From UBA6382 sp963600315 (GTDB taxonomy: Bacteria > Bacteroidota > Bacteroidia > Bacteroidales > Bacteroidaceae), in NCBI GenBank assembly GCA_963600315.1, contig CAVCAW010000062.1, positions 1 to 50,567 of the forward strand: a DNA stretch of 50,567 nt. The letters are read 5' to 3'. Positions 22,906-32,007 of this stretch are shown here, piece by piece (position 1 is the first letter of the stretch; each line of letters opens with the position of its first letter). Position numbers and translations under genes: made by a program. Under the pieces are notes generated by a model. That model searched no databases and was not told the DNA's origin. It worked only from the letters and a program-made list of their open reading frames with translations.

Positions 22906-24027
22906 ATGAAAAGGATTCTAGCTGTAGTCGTCTTGCTGCTTGCTATGCACCCAAGTGCATGGGCAGGTGTTGATTCACTTGCTATTGCCGAGGGCGCGTG
23001 TGGTGGCGATACGATAATCTCTGTTGATACTGCCAGACAAAAGAAGAAAGGAAATTTCTTTGTTAGACTGTTGAAGAAAGCACTTGATGTCGATACCAAT
23101 TATATAGAACGCGACAAATACAATGTAACTCTGAAGACTCAGTCGGACTGGCGCTACAAGCAGATACGGTTAAGTGGTTCTGATGATGATGGGCACAGTC
23201 AGACTCTTTATTTCAGTCCACACTCGCAGGTTACAATAGGTCCTTATGCAAGCTGCAGCCTGCTCTCGCTCGGTTGGACAATTGATATCGGTTCGAGACT
23301 TTCTACTCACAATTCCAATCTGTATCTGTCTGTCTATGCGCCTATGATAGGGATAGATTACTATTACGAAAACGATATCAATGGTTACAGAATACGAAAG
23401 TTGAGAGGATTTGACCGTGATATTATCGAAGAAAGCCAAGGAATGTCTTTCCCTGGTCTTTCTTCCGACATGACCTATATCCATGCTTACTATATCTTCA
23501 ATCATCGCCACTTTTCCTATCCTGCAGCCTACAGCCACTCTACAGTACAACGTCGCACAAGCGGTGGACTTATACTCGGCTATTCTTATTCCCGACAGCA
23601 AGTGAAGTTTGACTACGAACAGCTCCCTGTGCCATTTCATTCTGATGGTGATGTAGTCATAACTGATGCCTTGAAAGTGAAGGAGGTGCGCTACATAAAC
23701 CATTCGCTATCTCTTGGCTACAGCTTTAATTGGGTCTTGGCACGCAACTTGCTGCTCAATGCCACTGCATCGCCATCAATCGGCTATAACTTTACGAAAG
23801 GACAAAAACCTACAGCGGACAGGCTGTATCGACTCAGAAATATCAATTTCGACTTTGTCGGGAAAGTCGCTTTTGTGTGGAATACCAACCACATGTTTGC
23901 GGGAGGCTCATTTACAGCCCATACCTATACGTACAAGAAATCAACGTTCTCCTGTAAGAACTCCCTTTTCTCTGCGCAGATATATGTTGGTGTAAACGTT
24001 TGGCGCAAGAAGGCCCAAAAACGATAG
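22906..24027 (+). CDS. DUF4421 family outer-membrane protein
   Basis: The 373-residue protein starts with a clear signal peptide (MKRILAVVVLLLAMHPSAWAG, cleavage after about residue 20). A region near 53-66 (KKALDVDTNYIERD) and alternating aromatic/polar strands follow (SLGWTIDIGSRL, SLSLGYSFNWVLARNLLLNATASPSIGYNF, VAFVWNTNHMFAGGSFTAHTY), consistent with a beta-barrel. I recognise it as a Bacteroidetes DUF4421 protein; no function is known to me. The last residues (VWRKKAQKR) are basic rather than ending in a hydrophobic strand with terminal Phe. Confidence 0.8.
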   Translation: MKRILAVVVLLLAMHPSAWAGVDSLAIAEGACGGDTIISVDTARQKKKGNFFVRLLKKALDVDTNYIERDKYNVTLKTQSDWRYKQIRLSGSDDDGHSQTLYFSPHSQVTIGPYASCSLLSLGWTIDIGSRLSTHNSNLYLSVYAPMIGIDYYYENDINGYRIRKLRGFDRDIIEESQGMSFPGLSSDMTYIHAYYIFNHRHFSYPAAYSHSTVQRRTSGGLILGYSYSRQQVKFDYEQLPVPFHSDGDVVITDALKVKEVRYINHSLSLGYSFNWVLARNLLLNATASPSIGYNFTKGQKPTADRLYRLRNINFDFVGKVAFVWNTNHMFAGGSFTAHTYTYKKSTFSCKNSLFSAQIYVGVNVWRKKAQKR

Positions 24028-24069
24028 AAATGATTAACTTTGTACTGAAAACAATATTAATTGGTTAAC

Positions 24070-25230
24070 ATGAAAGAACTACAATTGAAATACGGCTGCA
24101 ATCCGAATCAAAAGCCGGCTCGTATATTCATGAACGACGGGGAACTGCCGGTTAAGGTGCTCAATGGTCGTCCTGGTTATATTAATTTTCTTGACGCTCT
24201 GAACAGCTGGCAACTTGTCATGGAGCTGAAAAAAGCTACGGGTGTTCCGTCTGCAGCAAGTTTCAAACACGTCANNNNNNNNNNGAGCGATGTTGAAAAA
24301 AAGATATATTTTGCTGATGACCTCAATATAGAGTTTACACCGATAGCCAACGCTTATATACGTGCCAGAGGGGCTGACAGAATGTCAAGCTATGGTGATT
24401 TTATTGCCTTGAGCGATGTCTGTGATGAGGCTACCGCTACGGTTGTTAAGCGTGAAGTTTCAGATGGAATCATAGCTCCTGGCTATACCGATGGGGCTCT
24501 TGAGATTCTTCGGGAAAAACGCAAGGGTACATACAATGTCATACAGATGGATCCTACATATAGACCAGAACCGATTGAACGCAAACAAGTCTTCGGCATT
24601 GTCTTTGAACAAGGACGCAACGAGATTGATTTGTGTGGTGAAAACTTGTTTGAGAATATTCCTACACAAAGCAAATGCTTCTCAGAAGAGGCAAAACGCG
24701 ACTTGAAGATTGCGCTCATTACGTTGAAATACACACAAAGCAACTCTGTATGCTACGTGAAGAATGGTCAGGCTATCGGAATTGGTGCCGGTCAGCAGAG
24801 CCGTATTCATTGCACACGCCTCGCTGGCAACAAAGCTGATATATGGTGGCTACGTCAGCACCCCAAAGTCCTAAACTTGCCTTGGCTCGATAAAATCAGA
24901 CGTGCAGACAGAGACAACACTATTGATGTGTATATCTCTGATGACTATGAAGATGTGCTTAATGACGGAACTTGGCAGATGTTCTTTAAGCATAAGCCAG
25001 AGCCTCTCACTCGCGAAGAGAAGAAATCCTGGATATCCAAGAATACTGATGTTTGTCTTGGCTCGGATGCCTTTTTCCCATTTGGTGACAATATCGAGCG
25101 TGCTCATAAGAGCGGTGTGAGGTATATTGCCCAGGCTGGTGGTAGTGTGAGAGATGATAATGTGATTGAAGTATGCGACAAATACGGAATCACTATGGCA
25201 TTTACTGGCATCAGGCTTTTCCATCATTGA
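24070..25230 (+). CDS. Stand-alone AICAR formyltransferase (PurH-like), interrupted by an assembly gap
   Basis: Transfers a formyl group from 10-formyl-THF to AICAR in purine synthesis. Unlike bifunctional PurH there is no IMP cyclohydrolase domain. Visible motifs are LKYGCNPNQKPA at the start, SFKHV just before the gap, ARGADRMSSYGDFIALSD, ISDGIIAPGY-type sequence, ERKQVFGIVFEQGRN, LKYTQSNSVCYVKNGQAIGIGAGQQSRIHCTRLAG and the C-terminal DAFFPFGDNIERAHKSGVRYIAQAGGSVRD. Ten N interrupt it after SFKHV. Relatives have about eleven residues here (SPAGA...), so roughly seven are missing; the frame happens to be kept. The ATG is chosen over a TTG three codons earlier. Confidence 0.92.
   Translation: MKELQLKYGCNPNQKPARIFMNDGELPVKVLNGRPGYINFLDALNSWQLVMELKKATGVPSAASFKHVXXXXSDVEKKIYFADDLNIEFTPIANAYIRARGADRMSSYGDFIALSDVCDEATATVVKREVSDGIIAPGYTDGALEILREKRKGTYNVIQMDPTYRPEPIERKQVFGIVFEQGRNEIDLCGENLFENIPTQSKCFSEEAKRDLKIALITLKYTQSNSVCYVKNGQAIGIGAGQQSRIHCTRLAGNKADIWWLRQHPKVLNLPWLDKIRRADRDNTIDVYISDDYEDVLNDGTWQMFFKHKPEPLTREEKKSWISKNTDVCLGSDAFFPFGDNIERAHKSGVRYIAQAGGSVRDDNVIEVCDKYGITMAFTGIRLFHH
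24275..24284. other. Assembly gap (10 N) in the AICAR formyltransferase gene
   Basis: Ten N of placeholder length. The missing sequence probably encodes the conserved SPAGA-type segment that follows SFKHV in this family. Confidence 0.95.
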
Positions 25231-25257
25231 TTTTTCTATTGATTTTGTAAAGAAAAG

Positions 25258-25470
25258 ATGACTGAAGAAGAATTGCAGCAAGCCATGCTCAGCGGCATCT
25301 CTTTTAAAGGCGCTTCTAAAAAGAAATCGCCCGACAACCCAAATGCCGTCAAGACCAAAGCGAAGAAAAAAACGTATATTACAGGTTTGCATGGTTCGGG
25401 GGCTGCAAAGAAGAAAGCCAAAATAAGAGAGAAGCGCGCTAACAGGCACAAGCCTAAACCGAGCAAGTAG
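25258..25470 (+). CDS. Small basic protein of unknown function
   Basis: A 70-residue protein beginning MTEEELQQAMLSGISFKG, then strongly basic (about a third Lys/Arg: KKKSPDNPN, KTKAKKKTYITGLHGSGAAKKKAKIREKRANRHK). It starts 27 bp after the AICAR formyltransferase stop and is followed by a terminator, so it is a plausible last gene of the operon. The 3' end CCGAGCAAGTAG is repeated 18 bp on as CCGAGCAAATAA, suggesting a small duplication across the stop. The composition suggests nucleic-acid or ribosome binding, but this is only inference. Confidence 0.6.
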   Translation: MTEEELQQAMLSGISFKGASKKKSPDNPNAVKTKAKKKTYITGLHGSGAAKKKAKIREKRANRHKPKPSK

Positions 25471-25496
25471 TCTAATCCGAGCAAATAATGACTCTT

Positions 25497-25514
25497 CGAC
25501 AAAATATTTTGTCG
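25497..25514. repeat. Perfect 18-bp palindrome
   Basis: CGACAAAATATTTTGTCG in the gap between the small basic protein gene and a terminator. It could be an operator or a weak hairpin; nothing else supports either. Confidence 0.5.
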
Positions 25515-25570
25515 GGAGCGCAAAATAGGAACGGGTAATTGTCTCAGTCTAAGAAGGTTCTTTTACATAC

Positions 25571-25602
25571 AAAAAAGCACTCCAAAAATGGAGTGCTTTT
25601 TT
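25571..25602. terminator. Bidirectional intrinsic terminator
   Basis: Stem AAAAAAGCACTCCA / TGGAGTGCTTTTTT with an AAAA loop. T-runs on either strand make it a shared terminator for the convergent purine and glycogen transcripts. Confidence 0.9.
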
Positions 25603-25706
25603 TGTATTAAATTGTTTGTGACAATAGTACAGCTTTATTGTTTTCGTGTGTCATATTCTCCTATATGCCGTTATTATAAAAGGAGAATCGCTCTAAGGAT
25701 GCAAAC

Positions 25707-27107
25707 TTATTTTGCGGTTTTCTTTGGGGCTTTCTTTTCTTTGGGCTTAGCTTCCTTAGTTTTAGTTTCTTTTGGCTTGTCTGTAGTCTTTGAGGTTTCT
25801 TTGCTTTTGTTGGTTTTAAGCAGCTGCAGTGTCTTTTGAAGTTTCTCTATTTCCTTGTCTTTGAGCGTCAACTCTTCCTCTTGGTTGCGGATTGTTGTCA
25901 GCAGTGCAGACAATTGCTCGTTGTCGGTGTCAGGATAAAAGTTGTTTACTCGTGTGGTGAAGTCCGAAATGATGTTCATGTAGTTGGTGAAAGCATCGTA
26001 GGGCGAATCGTAGATACCTCTGTAGGCTCCGTCGCTGCTTGGCTTTGTCGACATAAATCGGAAGTTGTTGGTAGCTTGGAGGTAGTCCCAATCTTGCTTT
26101 ATGCGTTTATCGTTGAGTATCTGTACACGCTCAGCGATTTTATAAAGTTTGTTGAATGCCTCGCGTTGCATGTCGTTGCCCAACCAAGGCGAGATGTCGC
26201 GTTCTTCGTCTACCCATGTCACAGGATATTGGGCATTGAATGTATCTGCTGCCTTGAACTTAGCGCATATTTCAGATGGGGTGGAGAATGTGATGCCCTT
26301 TTCTTTTGCTTGAGCGGGTAGCGCTTTCATGAACTCTAGGATGTTGCTCGACAATGGCTGGAATATGCCGAGTGCGCACAATTCCATGAAGATGTTGTAG
26401 ACCTGTTCTTCTTGTGGTTGTGAGGCAATCCAATTCATGTAGGTGTCGGCAAAGAGAGGGTATTCCTGCCAGCTACTATCGTTGAATCTGTAAGAGATAT
26501 CTTCGCTCAATCCACAGTCTCTCAAAAGGAGTTTCAGCTTGGGTGCTTGTCCACAGCTGTAGAGGTAATGTGGACTCTTCCAGCCTAAGATATGCTTGGC
26601 TCCTTCGGTAATCATACCCTTAAAGCCCATCTCGGAGACCATTCTGCCGATGTCGTCGGTATATATCAGCGCAGAGTTGCGAAAAATCTTGGGTTCTACT
26701 CCGAAAACATTTTTGACCTTGTCGCACAGATGCTTGACTTCTTGCTTGAAGCAGTCCTCGTTGGCCAAAGATGATAGTCCGTGGCTGTAGGTTTCTGCTA
26801 GAATCTCGCAGCATCCTGTAGCGACGAGTTTCTGTATCAACTCAATTACTTGAGGGGCATGGATTTCCAAAAGTTCAATGGAGCATCCTGACAATGAAAG
26901 GGCGCACTTGAAGAATCCTTTGTTTTCCTCTGCCATCTCGATGAGTGTCTTGAGCGAAGGTATGTAGGACTTCTCGGCCGTGTCGACTATGCTGCGCTCG
27001 TTTTCGTAGTCATCGTAATAGTAATGGTCAGTACCGATATCAAAGAAACGGTAACGTTTGAGATGAATATTCTGGTGTATTTCAAAATATAGACAGATGG
27101 TTTTCAT
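25707..27107 (-). CDS. Glycoside hydrolase family 57 protein (alpha-amylase-like)
   Basis: GH57 enzymes act on alpha-glucans. The 466-residue protein starts KTICLYFEIHQNIHL (family region 1, HQ) and shows GCCEILAETYSHGLSSL near 97-113 and ALIYTDDIGRMVSEMGFKGMITEGAKHILGW near 147-177. The last ~85 residues form a heptad-like NQEEELTLKDKEIEKLQKTLQLL coiled coil and a Lys/Thr/Glu-rich tail (KETKTKEAKPKEKKAPKKTAK) that is not part of the catalytic fold. Last gene of the glycogen operon, 51 bp after the GT4. Likely intracellular (no signal peptide). Confidence 0.87.
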   Translation of the reverse strand: MKTICLYFEIHQNIHLKRYRFFDIGTDHYYYDDYENERSIVDTAEKSYIPSLKTLIEMAEENKGFFKCALSLSGCSIELLEIHAPQVIELIQKLVATGCCEILAETYSHGLSSLANEDCFKQEVKHLCDKVKNVFGVEPKIFRNSALIYTDDIGRMVSEMGFKGMITEGAKHILGWKSPHYLYSCGQAPKLKLLLRDCGLSEDISYRFNDSSWQEYPLFADTYMNWIASQPQEEQVYNIFMELCALGIFQPLSSNILEFMKALPAQAKEKGITFSTPSEICAKFKAADTFNAQYPVTWVDEERDISPWLGNDMQREAFNKLYKIAERVQILNDKRIKQDWDYLQATNNFRFMSTKPSSDGAYRGIYDSPYDAFTNYMNIISDFTTRVNNFYPDTDNEQLSALLTTIRNQEEELTLKDKEIEKLQKTLQLLKTNKSKETSKTTDKPKETKTKEAKPKEKKAPKKTAK

Positions 27108-27158
27108 AACAATTATTGTTTGAAGGGTTGTGTTTTTATTGCAGGAATCTCGTTGGGA

Positions 27159-28433
27159 TTATTGGCCTAACAGCCTCTGATAGTGCTGGTAGATGCGTTG
27201 TCCTACTTTTTCCCATGTGATATTGTTGACTTCTTCGCGTCCCTCACGCTCAAGATAGTCGTGGAATTCGTCGTTAGTACAGAGTGAGTGTATGGCATCT
27301 GCCATGGCCTCTATATCCCAATAGTCTGTCTTTATGCAGTTTTTCAGTATTTCGCCGCAACCTGACTGTTTTGAGATAATGCTGGGAACTCCTGACTGCA
27401 TTGCTTCGAGTGGTGAGATGCCGAACGGCTCGCTTACGGAGGGCATAACGTACACATCGCTGTGCTTGAACGTTTCATACACGGCGTCACCTTTCATGAA
27501 TCCCGGGAAATGGACGCGGTCGGCAATTCCTTTCTGGGCAGCAAGGTTTATCATGGCGTTCATCATGTCGCCAGAACCAGCCATGCAAAATCTGATGTTT
27601 CTTGTTCGGTCAGCCACCATCTTTGCTGCTTCAATAAAGTATTCGGGACCTTTCTGCATCGTGATACGACCGAGGAAAGTTACGATTTTCTCCTTTTTCT
27701 CGCGGAATGGTTGCCGTTGCGACACTATTCTCTGCACACGTTCAGGCAGCGGATAGACTGCGTTGTGCATGGCGAAGCATTTGTTGGGGTCTTGGTAGTA
27801 ATGGTTGATAACGGTCTGGCGTGTCAACTCGCTGACGCACATAATGCAGTCGGCATGGTCCATACCGTCTTTCTCAATGCTATAGACTGTCGGATTGGCG
27901 TGTCCTCTAGACCGGTCAAACTCAGTGGCATGTACGTGTATTACTAATGGTTTGCCCGAGACTTGTTTGGCATGAATGCCAGCAGGGTAAGTGAGCCAGT
28001 CGTGGGCATGGATGATGTCGTAGGTTTGCTGGCGAGCCACCACTCCCGCAACGATGGAATAGTTGTTGATCTCTTCCTTCAGATTGTCGGGGTATCTGCC
28101 GGAGAATTCTATGGCTCCGATGTCGTTAGTGCCTATATAGTGGAAATCCGAGTAGATGTGGTTTCGCAAGTCGTAATATAACTCTGTCGACATCTGATTT
28201 CCGAGACGGTTAGTCAACCAGTCGTTGTCAACATCGCGCCAAACCACTGGCACGTGGTTCATGGCGATAATGTCAAGGAAACTTCTGTCTTCATCGCCGT
28301 GGGGAGCCGGAAGGCAAAAGGTGATTTGAATGTCTCCTTGTGCAGCGAGTCCCTTTGTCAGGCCGTAGCTTGCTGTGCCAAGTCCGCCTAGTATGTGTGG
28401 AGGGAATTCCCAACCGAACATTAATACTTTCAT
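27159..28433 (-). CDS. Glycogen synthase-like glycosyltransferase family 4
   Basis: A 424-residue GT-B enzyme beginning KVLMFGWEFPPHILGGLGTASYGLTKGLAAQG, with IIHAHDWLTYPAGIHAKQVSGKPLVIHVHATEFDRSRG near 137-174, VTFLGRITMQKGPEYFIEAAK near 255 and the donor loop SVSEPFGISPLEAMQSGVPSIISKQSG near 335. It resembles the Bacteroidetes glycogen/starch synthase-like GT4 found beside debranching enzyme and GH57 genes. It begins 17 bp after the debranching gene. Elongation of alpha-1,4-glucan from a nucleotide-glucose is inferred from the neighbours. Confidence 0.87.
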   Translation of the reverse strand: MKVLMFGWEFPPHILGGLGTASYGLTKGLAAQGDIQITFCLPAPHGDEDRSFLDIIAMNHVPVVWRDVDNDWLTNRLGNQMSTELYYDLRNHIYSDFHYIGTNDIGAIEFSGRYPDNLKEEINNYSIVAGVVARQQTYDIIHAHDWLTYPAGIHAKQVSGKPLVIHVHATEFDRSRGHANPTVYSIEKDGMDHADCIMCVSELTRQTVINHYYQDPNKCFAMHNAVYPLPERVQRIVSQRQPFREKKEKIVTFLGRITMQKGPEYFIEAAKMVADRTRNIRFCMAGSGDMMNAMINLAAQKGIADRVHFPGFMKGDAVYETFKHSDVYVMPSVSEPFGISPLEAMQSGVPSIISKQSGCGEILKNCIKTDYWDIEAMADAIHSLCTNDEFHDYLEREGREEVNNITWEKVGQRIYQHYQRLLGQ

Positions 28434-28450
28434 ATATATCAGATTGGAAT

Positions 28451-30403
28451 TTATTGTTGGTTCTGGTTAATGTTATCGAGCAGGCGTATTGCTCTCAAGA
28501 TTGATGCTACATTCATGGCGAACGAGACAGCACCTCTGCCATGGAATGGTGGGTTGCCGTCAAAGAGTTCTGGAATGGAGCCCAAGTCGTGGTAGAACAA
28601 TTCTTCTTCGAACGTTATGAGTTGGCGTTCAATGAAGCTTAGTCCGCTCATTTTGTTGACTTTGAGATATGCTTCGAGGTAGAATCCTGTGAGCCAGGGC
28701 CATGCTGTGCCTTGGTGGTATGCTGAGTCACGTTCCCATTGGTTACCTGCATAGATGGGGCGATAGCCTCCACTCTTTGGGCTGAGCGAACGCAGACCCT
28801 TGCGTGTGACGAGTTCCTTTGTGCAGATGTCAAGGGCTCGTTTCTGCTGTTCACGTGTCAGTGGAGAATGGTCAAGGGCAACGGCAAAAATCATGTTGGG
28901 CCTTACTTCCCAGTTGACCATTTGTCCGTCAACATAGTCGTACAGATAGCCACAATCGTTTACAAACATGTATTGGAACGACCGTTGTACCTTCTCGGCG
29001 AGAACCTGAATCTTGTTGGCTTCAGCTTCTTTTTTGCTGTCGGTTAGAATTTGTGCATAGAAGCAGAGGGCATTATACCATAGGGCATTGAATTCGACGA
29101 TATATCCTGACCGCGGTATGATTGGCTGACCGTTGTGGACGGAGTTCATCCATGTGATGGGTTTGTCGTGGCCATCGGCATAGAGCAGTCCATTGTCCTC
29201 CAATGCCAAGTTCTTGTGCTTGTTTTCTAGGATAAAGTTCATCAGTTTTGCAATCAAGTCTCCGTAAAGCTCGATTGCTCTGCTGCGGTTAGCCGTCTTG
29301 TAGTATTGCTGCAGACACCACAAAGCCCACAAAATTATGTCGGGGTGTTCTGTCTCGTAGATTTCAACGTCAACAGGTTCGTCGTTGACGATTGATAACA
29401 GTGCTTTTGACGCAGTCTTCATATATAACTCAAATGTTTGGGTCTCACCCAAAGACAGCGTCAGTCCTGGCATGGAAATAAAGAAATCTCGTGCTCGGCA
29501 CTTGAACCACGGATAGCCAGCAATGATGTAGTTCTCTTCGCCTTTGTGAAGCCTGAACTGGTGTGCGGCGTGGTACAAACAATTGTAGAAGGAGTCCATC
29601 GGCTCCGTATTGGTGGCATCGATGTCCATTATGCGCTTGAGCTGGGTGGGCTGAATTTCAGTCACTCCGGCTGAGAAACAAATCGTTTCGCCTTTTTTGA
29701 TAGGCATCTCAAAGTAGCCGGGGTGATACAAGTCCTCGTTAGACTCATAGCCGCGTTCGCGCTCTTTGGGATAGTCAAGCCCCATATACCAGTCGTCGAC
29801 CTCAACAAACGATGATTTTTTGTTAGTCTGCATATAGATATCAGGGTAGCCTTCGTAGAGGTTCATCTTGACACCATTTTTTACAGCAGTTTTTGACTTG
29901 GTGCATATATCATTTTTATGGGTGAAAGTGCGCACACTGCGGTATGCCAGGAACGGATGTAGTCTCAGTGTCGTGGCTGAATGGGCATCCAGCAGTGTGT
30001 AGCGTATGATTACACGCGATTCGCTCCTTCTGAAATGTATTTCTTTTTGGAGGACAACACCTCCTACATTGTATATAGTAGTAGGGAATGACTTCCACTC
30101 AAACGATTTGATATACTTGTGGCCGTTGGGGCTGTAGTTATTTCCCTGGTATTTGTGGACGGCAAGGTTAAATTCAGCCCCATGTTGTATGATTGTCTCG
30201 TCAAGCGATGACAACAATACGTGCAACTCATTGTCAAGTTCGGGTATAGGCATTACGAGCAAGCCGTGATATTTACGAATGTTGCATCCTACTATTGTGG
30301 TGCAGCAGTATGCTCCCGTATCGTTGGTACAAAGAATCTCGCGTGGCAACGACTCTTGTAGGTTGGTCATCCGGACTTTGTCGTAACTGATATATGCGGT
30401 CAT
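28451..30403 (-). CDS. Glycogen debranching enzyme (amylo-alpha-1,6-glucosidase)
   Basis: Hydrolyses alpha-1,6 branch points of glycogen. The 650-residue protein has the N-terminal debranching domain (LPREILCTNDTGAYCCTTIVGCNIRKYHGLLV) and a C-terminal (alpha/alpha)6 barrel with FIIAGYPWFKCRARDFFISMPGL near 300, LYADGHDKPITWMN (acidic pocket) near 408, PRSGYIVEFNALWYNAL near 427 and DSAYHQGTAWPWLTGFYLEAYL near 559. First gene of the operon with GT4 and GH57; a TACATTTG box lies about 50 bp upstream. Confidence 0.92.
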   Translation of the reverse strand: MTAYISYDKVRMTNLQESLPREILCTNDTGAYCCTTIVGCNIRKYHGLLVMPIPELDNELHVLLSSLDETIIQHGAEFNLAVHKYQGNNYSPNGHKYIKSFEWKSFPTTIYNVGGVVLQKEIHFRRSESRVIIRYTLLDAHSATTLRLHPFLAYRSVRTFTHKNDICTKSKTAVKNGVKMNLYEGYPDIYMQTNKKSSFVEVDDWYMGLDYPKERERGYESNEDLYHPGYFEMPIKKGETICFSAGVTEIQPTQLKRIMDIDATNTEPMDSFYNCLYHAAHQFRLHKGEENYIIAGYPWFKCRARDFFISMPGLTLSLGETQTFELYMKTASKALLSIVNDEPVDVEIYETEHPDIILWALWCLQQYYKTANRSRAIELYGDLIAKLMNFILENKHKNLALEDNGLLYADGHDKPITWMNSVHNGQPIIPRSGYIVEFNALWYNALCFYAQILTDSKKEAEANKIQVLAEKVQRSFQYMFVNDCGYLYDYVDGQMVNWEVRPNMIFAVALDHSPLTREQQKRALDICTKELVTRKGLRSLSPKSGGYRPIYAGNQWERDSAYHQGTAWPWLTGFYLEAYLKVNKMSGLSFIERQLITFEEELFYHDLGSIPELFDGNPPFHGRGAVSFAMNVASILRAIRLLDNINQNQQ

Positions 30404-30452
30404 AATTATAATGAATTAGGAATTGCAAATTCTATTGTCTTTTCTCTGCACA

Positions 30453-30460
30453 CAAATGTA
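30453..30460 (-). promoter_or_regulatory. -7 box of the glycogen operon promoter
   Basis: On the minus strand this reads TACATTTG (TAnnTTTG). TTTG elements upstream are at 12 and 23 bp, neither ideal. Confidence 0.5.
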
Positions 30461-30741
30461 AACATTTATTTTCAAATGCCAGTCAAACAAATATACTATT
30501 TATATAAAAATAGGCGCAAATGTAATATTGTATGTGCTATATTGCAGCAGTTGTTGTTATGCAAGGCTTTACTCTAGTTTGAAAAATACAATGTTGCGGC
30601 GCTTCTTTTTTCGCTCTGCTTAGATTTCATTCTTACTTTGTCAATTGTTTGTGGATACTGATAAACGTGTCTGTGAGACACTCTTCTCTAAGTCCGCAGG
30701 TTGTCTAAGTCTGCTAGAATCCTATTGAGCAGACGTTGGCG

Positions 30742-30819
30742 TTTCGGCGGAAATTGATATCTGCTTTCGCCGAAGCGTTTGTCCGTTGCCGCCGAAATGC
30801 TCCAAAATTTCCGCCGAAA
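30742..30819. repeat. 22-bp periodic palindrome array B (4 units)
   Basis: Cores begin at 30742 (TTTCGGCGGAAA), 30764 (CTTTCGCCGAAG), 30786 (TTGCCGCCGAAA) and 30808 (TTTCCGCCGAAA), exactly 22 bp apart. Spacers are ttgatatctg, cgtttgtccg and tgctccaaaa. The first 16 bases (core 1 plus TTGA) are identical to array A. Confidence 0.9.
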
Positions 30820-30907
30820 TGCTATTGGTTGGCCAACAATTTTTTCTTTGAATACGGTTCGTATTTTTTTTCTTTTGAGATGTTAATCATTATCGGATAA
30901 AAGGACG

Positions 30908-30915
30908 TAATTTTG
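30908..30915 (+). promoter_or_regulatory. -7 box of the mltG promoter
   Basis: TAATTTTG fits TAnnTTTG. It overlaps an in-frame TTG at 30913, which argues that translation starts at the ATG 24 bases later. Confidence 0.6.
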
Positions 30916-30936
30916 CGCAAAATATTGGAATGCCGT

Positions 30937-32007
30937 ATGAAAGAAACACAAGAATTGTCAGAGGACAATAACCGTCGGTCAGTTTTTTTGAGCCTGCGCA
31001 AGAAAAGGTGGTTTTCGCTCGCAGTGGTGGGCATAGTGTTGTTGGGCTGCGTTGTTTTTGTTTTTGCCTTCCCGTTTTCCACAAAGAGTGAAGCGGTTTG
31101 TCTCTATATTGACAATGATGATAATATTGACTCGGTTTACGCTAAGGTTGAACGTGAACTCAGCCCCAGCGGAATGGCGACCTTCAAACTGCTTTCTTCG
31201 TTGTCGTCTTATGATTGCAACATACGCCGTGGACGTTATGAAATACCTGCCCGTGCCTCGCTCATTTCAGTCTTTCATAAATTGAAGGGTGGTAGGCAGA
31301 CTCCTGTTCGCATTGTTATTCCGCCAACATGGACTAAGGAAATGGCTCTAGGACGAATTGCCCCTAAACTTATGACAGACTCTGCCTCGCTGGTTAAGAC
31401 CTTTAATAATCAGGAACTTTGCAGCAAGTACGGTTTGGATACCAACACGGTGGTCTGTGTTTTGATACCCAATACCTATGAGGTGTATTGGGACATTTCT
31501 CCGGAGGATATACTTGCGAAAATGTATGAAGAGAGCCGCAAGTTCTGGACTGAAGAACGTCTTGACAAGGCTAGGGCAATGAACCTAAGTACTACGGAAG
31601 TGCTTACGCTTGCCTCGATAGTGGATGCTGAAACTGCCAATAGTAAAGAAAAACCGGTGATTGCTGGTGTGTATGTCAATAGGTTGCATGAGGGAATGCC
31701 TCTACAGTCTTGTCCCACGGTGAAATATGCTTTGGGCGAATTTGGATTGCATCGCGTCTATGAGAAGATGCTGCGCACCCCAAGCCCCTACAATACTTAT
31801 ATTCACGCTGGCTTGCCACCTAGCCCGATAAGAATTCCTACGGTTGAAGGTATTGACGCAACACTCAATTACGCAAAGCATGATTATCTGTATATGTGTG
31901 CCAAGGAAGACCTTTCGGGCACGCACAATTTCGCTTCATCATATAGCGAGCATAGTGCCAATGCCAAACGCTATGCTGAGGCTATGAACAAGAGACACGT
32001 CAAATAG
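30937..32007 (+). CDS. mltG: Endolytic transglycosylase MltG (YceG-like)
   Basis: Cleaves nascent glycan strands of peptidoglycan in the periplasm, releasing them from the membrane. From the ATG the protein is 356 residues: a short cytoplasmic tail, one membrane helix (about 25-45), a LysM-like segment, then the catalytic domain with LTLASIVDAETANSKEKPVIAGVYVNRL, LQSCPTVKYALG, SPYNTYIHAGLPPSPI and GTHNFASSYSEHSANA. The active-site stretch reads VDAET where many relatives have VEKET or VEEET; the second acidic residue is kept. Its stop codon abuts the stop of the convergent folB with no gap. Confidence 0.93.
   Translation: MKETQELSEDNNRRSVFLSLRKKRWFSLAVVGIVLLGCVVFVFAFPFSTKSEAVCLYIDNDDNIDSVYAKVERELSPSGMATFKLLSSLSSYDCNIRRGRYEIPARASLISVFHKLKGGRQTPVRIVIPPTWTKEMALGRIAPKLMTDSASLVKTFNNQELCSKYGLDTNTVVCVLIPNTYEVYWDISPEDILAKMYEESRKFWTEERLDKARAMNLSTTEVLTLASIVDAETANSKEKPVIAGVYVNRLHEGMPLQSCPTVKYALGEFGLHRVYEKMLRTPSPYNTYIHAGLPPSPIRIPTVEGIDATLNYAKHDYLYMCAKEDLSGTHNFASSYSEHSANAKRYAEAMNKRHVK

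Larger units (their letters stand above)
30404..30936. other. Divergent intergenic region between debranching enzyme and mltG
   Basis: 533 bp without a supportable gene. It contains the promoter of the glycogen operon near its left end, a four-unit 22-bp array, a GTTGGCCAAC palindrome (30828-30837) followed by T-runs, and the mltG -7 box. I see nothing definable between 30490 and 30740. Confidence 0.6.

Noticed and set aside
30913..30936. A TTG start for mltG
   Set aside because: It overlaps the TAATTTTG promoter box, so it would be at or upstream of the transcript start.
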